57,536 nt of DNA from a virus, in IMG/VR virus record IMGVR_UViG_3300036406_001093, positions 1 through 57,536 of that record; one strand, 5' to 3'. Under the pieces are notes generated by a model. The model saw only the letters and a list, made by a program, of their open reading frames with translations, was not told where the DNA came from and made no database searches. This document shows positions 29,293 through 36,585 of the stretch, piece by piece. Both the position numbers and the translations under genes were made by a program. Position 1 is the stretch's first letter. Each line of letters opens with the position of its first letter.

Positions 29293-29775
29293 TCACTCCC
29301 TCCACTCCTTCGCATTGGACACGTCGATGTATGCGTTGCAACGCACAACGCTCCCTCCATTGACAGTCTTCTGCGTCTGTGTTTTTTCGCACCGGAACTT
29401 GACGGAGTACTGCCCCGCCTCGTCCGTGATCTGCTGCGTCAGCAGCACGCCCTCATCCACGAGGAACAAGAACCCGTAGAGCGGCACGCACAGGGCGGCA
29501 GCCGCTGCCTTGGCCTGCTCGATCTTCTCCATGGTGACGAGCCACTCGTCGCCCCACTTGTCACGCATCTCCGCCCGGGTCACGCCGTACCTGCACTTGG
29601 TCTCGACCAACCCGGCGATGCGCCCCTGCTTGGTGATGGCGGCGTCGACCTTGGCTGGCAGGCTGTCGGGCGTCCGGCAGTACGCCAGACCAGTGGCCCG
29701 CTCGAAGATCCCGGCGGCCCGCATCTCATCGACCAGCGTCTGCTGCCCCTTGGGCGTGAGAATGTCGAGGCTCAT
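29293..29775 (-). CDS. PD-(D/E)XK-type nuclease
   Basis: 160 residues starting MSLDILTPKGQQTLVDEMRA. The core KVDAAITKQGRIAGLVETKC fits the D...ExK nuclease motif (Asp in VDAAI, Glu and Lys in VETKC). A helical region (EKIEQAKAAAAALCVPLYGF) and a beta end follow. The start overlaps the next gene's stop (ATGA). A resolvase- or repair-type role is likely but unproven. Confidence 0.7.
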   Translation of the reverse strand: MSLDILTPKGQQTLVDEMRAAGIFERATGLAYCRTPDSLPAKVDAAITKQGRIAGLVETKCRYGVTRAEMRDKWGDEWLVTMEKIEQAKAAAAALCVPLYGFLFLVDEGVLLTQQITDEAGQYSVKFRCEKTQTQKTVNGGSVVRCNAYIDVSNAKEWRE

Positions 29776-30113
29776 GCGCGGCTCCTCGCACCATGGACGT
29801 GAGACGCGAAGACGTGCATGTCGGCGAGCCGCACGGTGATCATCCACTCGCCGCCGTTCTTGCGGTGGCACACCGCCGGGATCGCCCCAGCCTTGGCCGC
29901 GTCGGCGGACGCCTGCGCCATGGCGTTGTCGATGTTGAGCCGCTCGACGCGCTTGCACTCGAAGTGCAGGCCCGGCAGTTCATCGACCACGACGTCGCTG
30001 TCACCGGCCGTGCCGCAGTACTGCTGCGTGCGGCGTGACGTGTAGCCCATCGCACTGAACTGGGCGGCAAGTTCCCTCTCTCCGTTGGCACCCTTGGCCC
30101 TGCTGTTGGTCAT
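29772..30113 (-). CDS. Hjc/VRR-like nuclease (possible Holliday-junction resolvase)
   Basis: 113 residues: MTNSRAKGANGERELAAQFS, then YTSRRTQQYCGTAGDSDVVV and LPGLHFECKRVERLNIDNAM. The Glu of GERELA, Asp of DSDVVV and ExK of ECKR are the typical PD-(D/E)XK catalytic residues of the small phage nuclease family related to Holliday-junction resolvases. ATG overlaps the HNH stop (TGATG). It would suit the recombination module of this phage. Confidence 0.8.
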   Translation of the reverse strand: MTNSRAKGANGERELAAQFSAMGYTSRRTQQYCGTAGDSDVVVDELPGLHFECKRVERLNIDNAMAQASADAAKAGAIPAVCHRKNGGEWMITVRLADMHVFASHVHGARSRA

Positions 30114-30496
30114 CACTTTCCGGCGTTCCTTCGCCGCTCCTCGTGTACCCACTCCGGCAACTCGGTCGGGTCCTCCTTCAGGCCCGCTCTCCCTTTCAGC
30201 CCAGCCAGAAACTCCAAGTCGACCTCTCCGTCCTCCTCCTCCTTCGCCTTCAGGATGTGGCCCAGTGTCAGCGGCTTGCCCGAGATGCCTGCGTGGTATG
30301 CACGGTGGCACTCCTCGCAGACGAGGATCAGGTTCCGATGGTGGTGCGGGTCACGCCCTCTCCTGCCGACGATGTGGTGCAGTTCGCATCGCTTGTTCGG
30401 CCTGAACTTCCTCCACCAGCACACGGCACACCGCTCGCTCTGGAATGCGTACGCCTCCAGCCACTTGCGGTCGGGCTTACTCCGACTCTTCGGCAT
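30113..30496 (-). CDS. HNH endonuclease
   Basis: 127 residues. Classic HNH: CAVCWWRKFRPNKRCELHHI then VGRRGRDPHHHRNLILVCEE and CHRAYH. The four cysteines could bind a structural zinc. The N-terminus is basic (MPKSRSKPDRKWLEAYAF) and the C-terminus Glu/Lys-rich. Its 5' end overlaps the metallopeptidase-like gene by 20 bases. Function may be nicking in recombination or restriction of host DNA. Confidence 0.85.
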   Translation of the reverse strand: MPKSRSKPDRKWLEAYAFQSERCAVCWWRKFRPNKRCELHHIVGRRGRDPHHHRNLILVCEECHRAYHAGISGKPLTLGHILKAKEEEDGEVDLEFLAGLKGRAGLKEDPTELPEWVHEERRRNAGK

Positions 30497-31211
30497 CAGC
30501 CACCTCCGCCAGCAGCGACTCGCCGATCCCCGCCAGTGCGTCTGCGTACGGCTGCTTGTCGAAGTCCTCGATCGCCAGCCTCGCCCGGGCCACCATCAGT
30601 TCGAGCAGGGCGCGCAGGTCATCCTTCGGGTACTCGCTGCCTTCCCTGCGGCACACTTCATCGACCGCGTACTTCGAGTACACGAGCAGTTCGATGCAGA
30701 AGCGGTCGGTCTCTTGCCGTCGTTCCCACCCGAGTTCCCTGCGAGTGATGCACCCGGACGTGTACGCCACCGCCTCGTCGAGTGGGTAGATGGCGATGTC
30801 CTGCCAGTCCCGCTGCGCCTCGATCAGGTACGTCTTGTACGTCTTGCCTCGGTGCTTGGCCGGGATCGCGTCGGCGACGTGAGCCAGCCTCGTGTTGCGG
30901 GGTAGCGGCACCTTCCACGCCACGCCATCGAGCAGGTAGAAGCCTCGCTGCTTGCCGTCGCTGTGCCGTGAGTTCACGAAGTGAGTGGCCTCGTGCGCCC
31001 ATGTGATCAGGCACCCGTCGCCGGCCCGGGCAGCCTCGGCATCTGCGGCCGGGAGCCTAGACAGCACGTCGACCAGCGCCGGCGGCAGCGTCTTGTCGGC
31101 GCACTTGCGGATGGCCGGAGCATCGACGTCGTCGCCGATGAGCAGCCCGCCGATCCACGCCACCACCACGAACAGCAGGAACACCCAGCCGATGTCACGA
31201 GTCCAGTTCAT
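30477..31211 (-). CDS. Membrane-anchored HEATH metallopeptidase-like protein
   Basis: 244 residues. One N-terminal span (residues 8-27, WVFLLFVVVAWIGGLLIG), then a soluble domain. CLITWAHEATHFVNSRHSDG has HEATH, an HExxH zinc motif, and a possible third ligand lies further on (YPLDEAVAYTSG, a DEAVAY helix typical of some peptidases). The domain therefore probably lies outside the cytoplasm, since the basic/acidic pattern before the span is MNWTRDIG. It may cleave a host-envelope protein or be inactive. Coupled to neighbours by overlaps. Confidence 0.65.
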   Translation of the reverse strand: MNWTRDIGWVFLLFVVVAWIGGLLIGDDVDAPAIRKCADKTLPPALVDVLSRLPAADAEAARAGDGCLITWAHEATHFVNSRHSDGKQRGFYLLDGVAWKVPLPRNTRLAHVADAIPAKHRGKTYKTYLIEAQRDWQDIAIYPLDEAVAYTSGCITRRELGWERRQETDRFCIELLVYSKYAVDEVCRREGSEYPKDDLRALLELMVARARLAIEDFDKQPYADALAGIGESLLAEVADAEESE

Positions 31212-31351
31212 CGCCGCCTCCTTGCGTTGTCTCGCTCGATCTCCTCCATCAAGCCCCGCACCACCGCGACCATGATCACCACCGCCGAGATCGCGAGGGT
31301 GACCAGCGACGTGATGACGATCAGCAGCACGTCACGCAGCATCGGATTCAT
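31208..31351 (-). CDS. 47-residue membrane protein
   Basis: MNPMLRDVLLIVITSLVTLA begins a long span of about 25 residues (to VIMVAVV), then a charged end (EEIERDNARRRR). ATG selected after the upstream frame; start overlaps the previous gene. Single-span small membrane proteins beside a membrane protease could act together, but this is inference. Confidence 0.6.
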   Translation of the reverse strand: MNPMLRDVLLIVITSLVTLAISAVVIMVAVVRGLMEEIERDNARRRR

Positions 31352-31676
31352 CGTCGTCGTCCTCCATGTCCAACATCTCCTCGGCCTGACGCATGGCAAT
31401 CGATGCGGCGACGAGCCACTTCGCCATGGCCTCCACCTGATCTGCGTTCTCCAGAATGCAGACGGCCTCCGTCTGCAAGGTGACGCACGGGCGGTCGACC
31501 GGGAACGACGCCGTCAGCAGGTGGCGCGGCGTCTCGCGGTACTCGTCCACGTTGCACATGTCCTTCGCCAGCATCGAGTTCGCCGAGCCGTTGCGGTACG
31601 CCAGCGTGACGGCCCATCGGTTGTCCTGCGTGACGATGCACAGTGACTCGTGGTCCTCGCTTGGCATCGTGTTCAT
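31332..31676 (-). CDS. Hypothetical acidic protein
   Basis: 114 residues from an ATG after AAGGGGG. Starts MNTMPSEDHESLCIVTQDNR; strand-rich N-terminus and C-terminal helices (NADQVEAMAKWLVAASIAMR) with an acidic end (MEDDDDESDAA). Its frame overlaps the membrane protein by 20 bases. No recognised family. Confidence 0.55.
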   Translation of the reverse strand: MNTMPSEDHESLCIVTQDNRWAVTLAYRNGSANSMLAKDMCNVDEYRETPRHLLTASFPVDRPCVTLQTEAVCILENADQVEAMAKWLVAASIAMRQAEEMLDMEDDDDESDAA

Positions 31677-33202
31677 GCGGGCACCCCCTTGGAGATTTCC
31701 CGGCGGATCGCCTTGATCAGCCACTCGTTGCCGGGGCTGCGGCGCATCGTCCGCAGAATCTTCTGGAGGTCCTGCCTCGGGATGGTGCGTACGGGCTGGC
31801 CCTTGTAGGGGCCCCACAGCATGCGCGCCTCACGCCTCTTCGGCGTCTCGACCGTGGGCTTGCCGGTCACGTCGACCGACTCGGCGTCGAACGTCACGCC
31901 CACTCTGATCTGCGCACGCCGCTCCTTCTCCGCGGCCATCTCGGCGAGGGCCCGCTCCTTGTCGAGCCGCTCCTGCTCTCGCACCTCGGCGTCGATCTCC
32001 GAGAGTTCGACCTCGCCCTCCTCCGTTCGCTTGAGGAGTTTCTCTCGGTACTTCTCCGCCTTGGCAGGCGGCAGCACCACGTCGATGGCCGAGCAGACGC
32101 GGTGGAACTTCGTGTTGTCTTGGTAGTCCAGAATGCGGCAGTGCGGCTTCGGCCCCTGTGCGATGGCAAGCCGACGCAGGTACTCGGTTGGCTGCCCGTC
32201 CACGACACCCTTGCCCGGGCGGAGGGCGCGGCCCACGATCTGGAGGTAGCGCTGGAGGCTGCGGGTCGGCATCAGCAGGTGCAGTTCCTCGACGGCGGAG
32301 TCCCACCCCATCGTGAGGATCGAGATGTTCGCAATCAGGCTGGCCTCGCCCGACTCGTAGCGGTGCATCTCCTCCTTCCGCTGCGTCTCGCTCATGCCCG
32401 AGTACACGAGCGAGCACTTCACCCCGTACCTGTTCTCGATCATGTCGCGGAACGCAATGGCGTGCTGCTTGTTGAAGCAGTACACGGCGCCCCTCTTCCT
32501 GTGGTTGGCAGCCACGAGTGCGGCGTGCTCGTGGATCAGCGACTCGTCGCGCAGGATGCGGGCCACGTCGTCGGCGCTGAAGTCGCCGAGCCCGCCCTTG
32601 ATGGCGCTCGTGTCCAGCCCCTTCATCACGACACGCTTCGCCGAGATCGGCACCAGCCAGCCGTGCTCGATCCCCGGCACCACGCCGTACTGGACAGGGC
32701 ACCTGCCGTAGTACCGCATCGCGGGGCTGCCGTGGGGAGTTGCCGTCAAGCCACACACGACGGCGCCCCGCGAGCGGTATAGATCGAGCAGGTCCTTGGC
32801 TGGCCCGGTGCAGCCGTAGTGGGCCTCGTCCACGATGACGAGGTCGGGAGAGAACTTCGCGCCCCGTCCCCCGGTGAGCAGGGACTGGAGCGATGCCACG
32901 ACGATCGGTGCATCGGACCGGGCGAACTTGTCGGCCTGCTCCACCTCGACGTCGCGGAGCCTGTACTCCTCCACGCCCTTCGCGATCTGGCCGCACAGCA
33001 CGACGCGCGGGTCGATGACCAGCGTCCTGCGGTAACGCTCGGACAGCATGGCCGCGATCAGCGTCTTCCCGAGCCCGGTCGCAACCTCGCCGAGGCAGAT
33101 GCCGTCGGACTCCAGCACGGAGTGGAGAGACTCCACCGCGTACTGCTGGTAGTCGCGAGGCTTCGGCCGCGGGTCGTCGAAGAGCGTGAGCGATGGGTGC
33201 AT
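31673..33202 (-). CDS. SF2 DEAD/DEAH-box helicase
   Basis: 509 residues. Q-like YQQYAVESLHS, Walker A EVATGLGKTLIAAML, DEAH box VIVDEAHYG, motif III-like GLTATPHG, then the second RecA domain with YCFNKQHAI, LVYSGMSETQRKEEMHRYE, LTMGWDSAVEE and VGRALRPGKG (motif VI). The C-terminus is Arg/Lys-rich. It resembles phage UvsW/XPB-like helicases, which unwind recombination or replication forks. It lies between the HTH and recombination genes. The start codon is adjacent to the HTH stop. Confidence 0.88.
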   Translation of the reverse strand: MHPSLTLFDDPRPKPRDYQQYAVESLHSVLESDGICLGEVATGLGKTLIAAMLSERYRRTLVIDPRVVLCGQIAKGVEEYRLRDVEVEQADKFARSDAPIVVASLQSLLTGGRGAKFSPDLVIVDEAHYGCTGPAKDLLDLYRSRGAVVCGLTATPHGSPAMRYYGRCPVQYGVVPGIEHGWLVPISAKRVVMKGLDTSAIKGGLGDFSADDVARILRDESLIHEHAALVAANHRKRGAVYCFNKQHAIAFRDMIENRYGVKCSLVYSGMSETQRKEEMHRYESGEASLIANISILTMGWDSAVEELHLLMPTRSLQRYLQIVGRALRPGKGVVDGQPTEYLRRLAIAQGPKPHCRILDYQDNTKFHRVCSAIDVVLPPAKAEKYREKLLKRTEEGEVELSEIDAEVREQERLDKERALAEMAAEKERRAQIRVGVTFDAESVDVTGKPTVETPKRREARMLWGPYKGQPVRTIPRQDLQKILRTMRRSPGNEWLIKAIRREISKGVPA

Positions 33203-33540
33203 CAGTCGTCACTCCTCACGCTGCGACGGAGGGCGCTCCACACCACCTGCGTCCGGTCACGCCTTGCGCCGTTTCCGACGTACCTTCTGGCCCGCTCGGC
33301 TGCGGTCCAACTCTCCCTGAACGCCGTCGCCATCGCCTCGATCTCCTCCGGAGTCGGGTCCGGCAGGCGGCTGCATCGCTTCCGCAGGGGCGGCCTCTTC
33401 TGGTTCGTGAACTGCAAGTAACCCCGGACGTACGTCTTCGACAGGCCGCACGCCTTCGCCGCCTTCTCCGCCGACATGCCCGACATGTACAGCCGGGCTG
33501 CCTCCGCCATCCGATGTGCCTTCGATGCTCCGACCACCAT
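33202..33540 (-). CDS. HTH DNA-binding protein
   Basis: 112 residues. MVVGASKAHRMAEAARLYMS then MSAEKAAKACGLSKTYVRGY is a clear helix-turn-helix (SAEKAAKACGLSKTYV). An ideal AAGGAGG lies upstream. The C-terminus is helical with many Arg. It is one candidate regulator, perhaps a repressor or activator, but its location in the replication operon would also suit a replication factor. Its DNA overlaps the 3' part of the next frame. Confidence 0.65.
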   Translation of the reverse strand: MVVGASKAHRMAEAARLYMSGMSAEKAAKACGLSKTYVRGYLQFTNQKRPPLRKRCSRLPDPTPEEIEAMATAFRESWTAAERARRYVGNGARRDRTQVVWSALRRSVRSDD

Positions 33541-33706
33541 GTGGAATCCCTCCTTGAAGAAACGTGCGAACGAACAGGACTGACTGGAGAGCCTTGACCT
33601 CTTCGATGAGGCGAGGCACATCGACGTTGACGATTCGAGGCAGGAGTTCGAGCGACAGGTTGTCGAGCCTGTACTCGATCTCCTCGATCTCGCGGCTACT
33701 GAGCAC
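33257..33706 (-). CDS. GTG-started frame overlapping the HTH gene
   Basis: 149 residues if read to its stop. The N-terminal 55 residues look real: EIEEIEYRLDNLSLELLPRI then VNVDVPRLIEEVKALQSV, a helical unit, with AAGGAGG before the GTG. After about 33540 the frame lies under the HTH gene and becomes Gly/Arg-rich (EGTSDGGGSPAVHV), which looks like an overprint. A frameshift near 33540 fusing both, or an unusually long overlap, are the two options. Confidence 0.45.
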   Translation of the reverse strand: MLSSREIEEIEYRLDNLSLELLPRIVNVDVPRLIEEVKALQSVLFVRTFLQGGIPHGGRSIEGTSDGGGSPAVHVGHVGGEGGEGVRPVEDVRPGLLAVHEPEEAAPAEAMQPPAGPDSGGDRGDGDGVQGELDRSRAGQKVRRKRRKA

Positions 33707-34370
33707 TCGCCACCTCCTTCGGTTTCGGGAGAGGCTTCATGGCCTCCCGGTCACGACGCAGGCCCATCAGTTCGTCCTCCGTCATGCGGCCAGCAGCCGC
33801 AGACAGGGCGGCCTTGGCAAGCACCGTGTCCCGGTCCTGCTCGGTGCGTGCTGCGACGAGTGCCTGTCTGGCGAGCGAGAGGGCCGCATTGCTTTTGGCC
33901 TTCGGCCCATCCAGACCGGCACCGTCTAGGTCGGAGTCCGCGGCCACGCCGCAGAGGCAGGCCGCGTCCTTGCGGCGGTAGTAGGTGACCTCCGACAGAA
34001 CCTTCTGCGGCTGGCGTTCAGTCAGCCGGGAGAAGGCCCGCTCGAACTGGCCCGACGTATGGCGGAGCGTCGAGACCAGCCACTGCTCGTCGCCGATGAT
34101 GATCGTCTTGGCGGCGAGGTCGAGGCCGTGCTTGGCAAGGGCCGGGGTGACGGCGTCGAGCACCTCGTCGAGGCTGGCGTATCGGCCGTAGTTTCCGGAT
34201 GCGTTCTTCTTGATCGGCGCGTAGTCCGCTCGGGCTCGGCACTTCGCCGCACACAGCAGGTCCGTGAACTCGCTCTCGGCAGCGGGCATGAACGCCGTCT
34301 GCGGCTTGAGGCGGGAGTCGCGGCGGCACACGATGCCGTCGAGGTCGGTGGTTTCAGTCTGCTCGGTCAT
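33696..34370 (-). CDS. Erf-like single-strand annealing protein
   Basis: 224 residues. ATG at 34370 overlaps the exonuclease stop (TGATG) and follows AAGGAG. The conserved Erf-type segment is KKNASGNYGRYASLDEVLDA then VTPALAKHGLDLAAKTIII and LVSTLRHTSG, with a C-terminal Lys/Arg-rich region (RMTEDELMGLRRDREAMKPL). Erf-family proteins anneal complementary single strands and work with a 5'-3' exonuclease such as the one encoded next. Important for genome circularisation and repair. Confidence 0.82.
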   Translation of the reverse strand: MTEQTETTDLDGIVCRRDSRLKPQTAFMPAAESEFTDLLCAAKCRARADYAPIKKNASGNYGRYASLDEVLDAVTPALAKHGLDLAAKTIIIGDEQWLVSTLRHTSGQFERAFSRLTERQPQKVLSEVTYYRRKDAACLCGVAADSDLDGAGLDGPKAKSNAALSLARQALVAARTEQDRDTVLAKAALSAAAGRMTEDELMGLRRDREAMKPLPKPKEVASAQ

Positions 34371-35227
34371 CAGTCGATCTCCTTGAGGGACCACGCGGGG
34401 AACTTGAGTTCGTGAATGTGGCCGTACCCGGCGGGTAGCCAGTTGCCGGTCTCGCGCCGCACCTCGATCTCTTCGAGGTCATTGGCGATCCACTGCACGC
34501 ATCGCTCGACGAGCGCGTCAGGGAGACACACCACCTGCACTTCGTGCGGGGGCGTCGTGGACATGGCGACGAACACCATGCCGCCGTGGCCTATGCCAGC
34601 GGCCTTGGCGATCTCTCCGTAGAGGGCCGCTTGGTAATGGTAGCCGTGCGAGAGGACCGACGAACTCCACGTCTCAAGCGGGCGTGCATCTCGACACGTC
34701 TTCCAATCGAGCACGGTGCCGAGTTCGGTCGCCGCATCGAAGCGGCAGCGGAGCAGGTGGCCGTCGTCGCGATGGTGGATCGCCGACAACTCGTGCCATG
34801 CGATCTGCTCGTACAGATTGACGGCGGCAGAGTTCCTGAAGAACTCGGCGAGGATCGCCTCGCAGGTGGCGAGGTCGGCCGGGCTGGCGAGCGGCAGGTC
34901 CGGGTCCTGATCGGCCACCCACGCCTTGGCCGCCGCCGAGGAGGAGAGTCCACCGGAGGCGGTCACGTACTCGGCGGGGATTTCCGAGAGGTGACCGCGG
35001 TATTTCCCGGGCCCGAACTCAAGGGCGGCATGAACCACCGACCCGAGTTGCAATGCCCCCGAAGAGAAGGGAGACTGGGATCGGGTGACGTAGCGCTGGT
35101 CGTACCAGACCGGGCCACGGTGCCTGAAGTCCCACAGCGGGGACTTCGAGGGGCATGGCAGCCCGTGGTAGACGCGGTTCGGGAGACCTTCAACCAGAAG
35201 GGTCTGCCCGGCCGCCAATGTTTCCAT
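34370..35227 (-). CDS. RecE-like / DUF3799 PD-(D/E)XK exonuclease
   Basis: 285 residues; ATG at 35227 is preferred because longer frames run through the tRNA fragment. Visible: LLVEGLPNRVYHGLPCPSKS, ALQLGSVVHAALEFG (motif I region), RCRFDAATELGTVLDWKTCR (the PD...DxK core), and HYHYQAALYGEIAK (Gln-rich motif). These are the marks of phage exonuclease VIII-like nucleases that make 3' overhangs for an annealing protein. It is followed directly by the Erf gene, forming a recombination pair. Confidence 0.82.
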   Translation of the reverse strand: METLAAGQTLLVEGLPNRVYHGLPCPSKSPLWDFRHRGPVWYDQRYVTRSQSPFSSGALQLGSVVHAALEFGPGKYRGHLSEIPAEYVTASGGLSSSAAAKAWVADQDPDLPLASPADLATCEAILAEFFRNSAAVNLYEQIAWHELSAIHHRDDGHLLRCRFDAATELGTVLDWKTCRDARPLETWSSSVLSHGYHYQAALYGEIAKAAGIGHGGMVFVAMSTTPPHEVQVVCLPDALVERCVQWIANDLEEIEVRRETGNWLPAGYGHIHELKFPAWSLKEID

Positions 35228-35245
35228 GGCGGCCGGGAGGTCGGC

Positions 35246-35299
<54 letters not shown>

Positions 35300-35333
35300 T
35301 TCCTCGCCGCCGTCCCCACGAAAGGCGTCGGCC

Positions 35334-36254
35334 ATGTCTTCGATACTTGTGTCGGATTCTGTCATCGGTATGCTGCCGGAAAAGGACGCAGTGTACAGGG
35401 GTACAGGTATGAGGTCAATGGGAGAGGTAGCGGAGAACTACCTGCTGGGAAGGGACGTCTCGAAGGGGTACGCCTCGAACATCCGACGGACGGCGGCGAA
35501 GATGGACGCCGCGGGCATCACCCCCGCGAGCATCGATGGCGCGAACGTCAACATCTGGCTCTCCTCCTTGAGAACGTCTGGTCTGTCGCCCGTCAGTATA
35601 CGGTCTGAGCGACGGAGCGCAATCACCATCTGGCGGCACGGGATCGAGATCGAGGTGATCGCGAATCCCATACGCCACGTCGTCCAGCCCAAGGTCCCTC
35701 GGCGGGTCACTCGTGCCTTCCGACGCTCCGATCTTACTGCCGCTGTCAATAGGGTCACGGAAAAATATTCGACCGAGAAGTTCAAGGGCAGCGGCTGTCC
35801 AAAGGGGCTGTGGCTGGTGACGTGGACCATGTTCGTCTACGAGACCGGCGCGCGATTCACAGACGCCTACGAACTCCGTGGCGAAGCGCTTGTCCACGGG
35901 GGAGTGGCATGGACCGCGAGCAAAACCGGCCTGCCCGTGATCAAGCGGCTGTCGCAGGGCACCGCGGAACGCTTGCAGCAACTGCTGGCGCTGTCGCAGG
36001 ACGGCACCGTGTTCCGCTGGGCCGTATCTCGGCGCCACGCTTTCGCTGCGATCAGGAAATCGTACGAGGAATCGGGCCTGACGGGAGGCCGGACCCAATG
36101 GCTGCGGCGCAGCGGGGCGACCCACGCAGAGATGGACCGTAAGGGCGCCGCAATGGAGTACCTCGCCCACGCCACGCCCGGGCTGGCCGAGACGAACTAC
36201 ATCGACTACACGCAGTTGCTCGACCGGCTGGCCGCCCCGAAGCCGCTCGGGTAG
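35334..36254 (+). CDS. int: Tyrosine recombinase (integrase)
   Basis: 306 residues from the ATG at 35334; an upstream extension would translate through the tRNA fragment. An N-terminal core-binding-like domain (MGEVAENYLLGRDVSKGYAS) is followed by the catalytic domain: Arg I in ETGARFTDAYEL, Lys in ASKTGLP, the HxLR-type box as QWLRRSGATHAE (Gln replaces the usual His), His in YLAHATPGLAE and the nucleophile Tyr in NYIDYT. It should join attP at the tRNA-Pro fragment to the host tRNA gene. It diverges from the exonuclease gene. Confidence 0.88.
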   Translation: MSSILVSDSVIGMLPEKDAVYRGTGMRSMGEVAENYLLGRDVSKGYASNIRRTAAKMDAAGITPASIDGANVNIWLSSLRTSGLSPVSIRSERRSAITIWRHGIEIEVIANPIRHVVQPKVPRRVTRAFRRSDLTAAVNRVTEKYSTEKFKGSGCPKGLWLVTWTMFVYETGARFTDAYELRGEALVHGGVAWTASKTGLPVIKRLSQGTAERLQQLLALSQDGTVFRWAVSRRHAFAAIRKSYEESGLTGGRTQWLRRSGATHAEMDRKGAAMEYLAHATPGLAETNYIDYTQLLDRLAAPKPLG

Positions 36255-36585
36255 TCAGCGCCCTGTTGACCAGCGCCAGAACCAGCGCTACCGTTGGTTG
36301 AACAACCCGAACGGCGTCCATCGCAGCCGAGCGGCCGAGGCGAAAGCACAGCCCAATGCGATGGCCTCCTGCTGGAAGCAGGCATGGTGAGTGCCCGTCG
36401 GTTGTACGACTGTCCGGACGGGGCGTGTGACTCTCACCCGCAGTGCAGGGTCGAACGGCCGCGACTGCGTGACCAAAATCAGCGACCGAGTAGAGGTCTG
36501 TCTCCGGCTCCAGCCGTCTGACAATCTCGCCGACTTCCTGCCGTGCGCAGGGAGTCGGTCTGCCCCCTCACCAGCCGTCTGCCGT
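36255..36585. other. Non-coding gap after integrase
   Basis: 331 bp with no gene I would call on either strand; short frames have unnatural composition. It holds the dyad at 36291-36314 and two GACGGCTGG repeats near the end of the giant protein gene. Both convergent transcripts (integrase and late operon) end here, so it is probably a terminator zone. Confidence 0.5.
36291..36314. terminator. Palindrome after integrase
   Basis: CCGTTGGTTG, AA, CAACC, CG, AACGG: nested 5-bp arms with a two-base bulge, 37 bases after the integrase stop. It may be a bidirectional terminator, although there is no T-run. Confidence 0.4.

Noticed and set aside
36288-36524. Minus-strand 78-codon frame between integrase and the giant gene
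   Set aside because: Arg/Thr/Pro-rich, no ribosome site and no coupling to neighbours.
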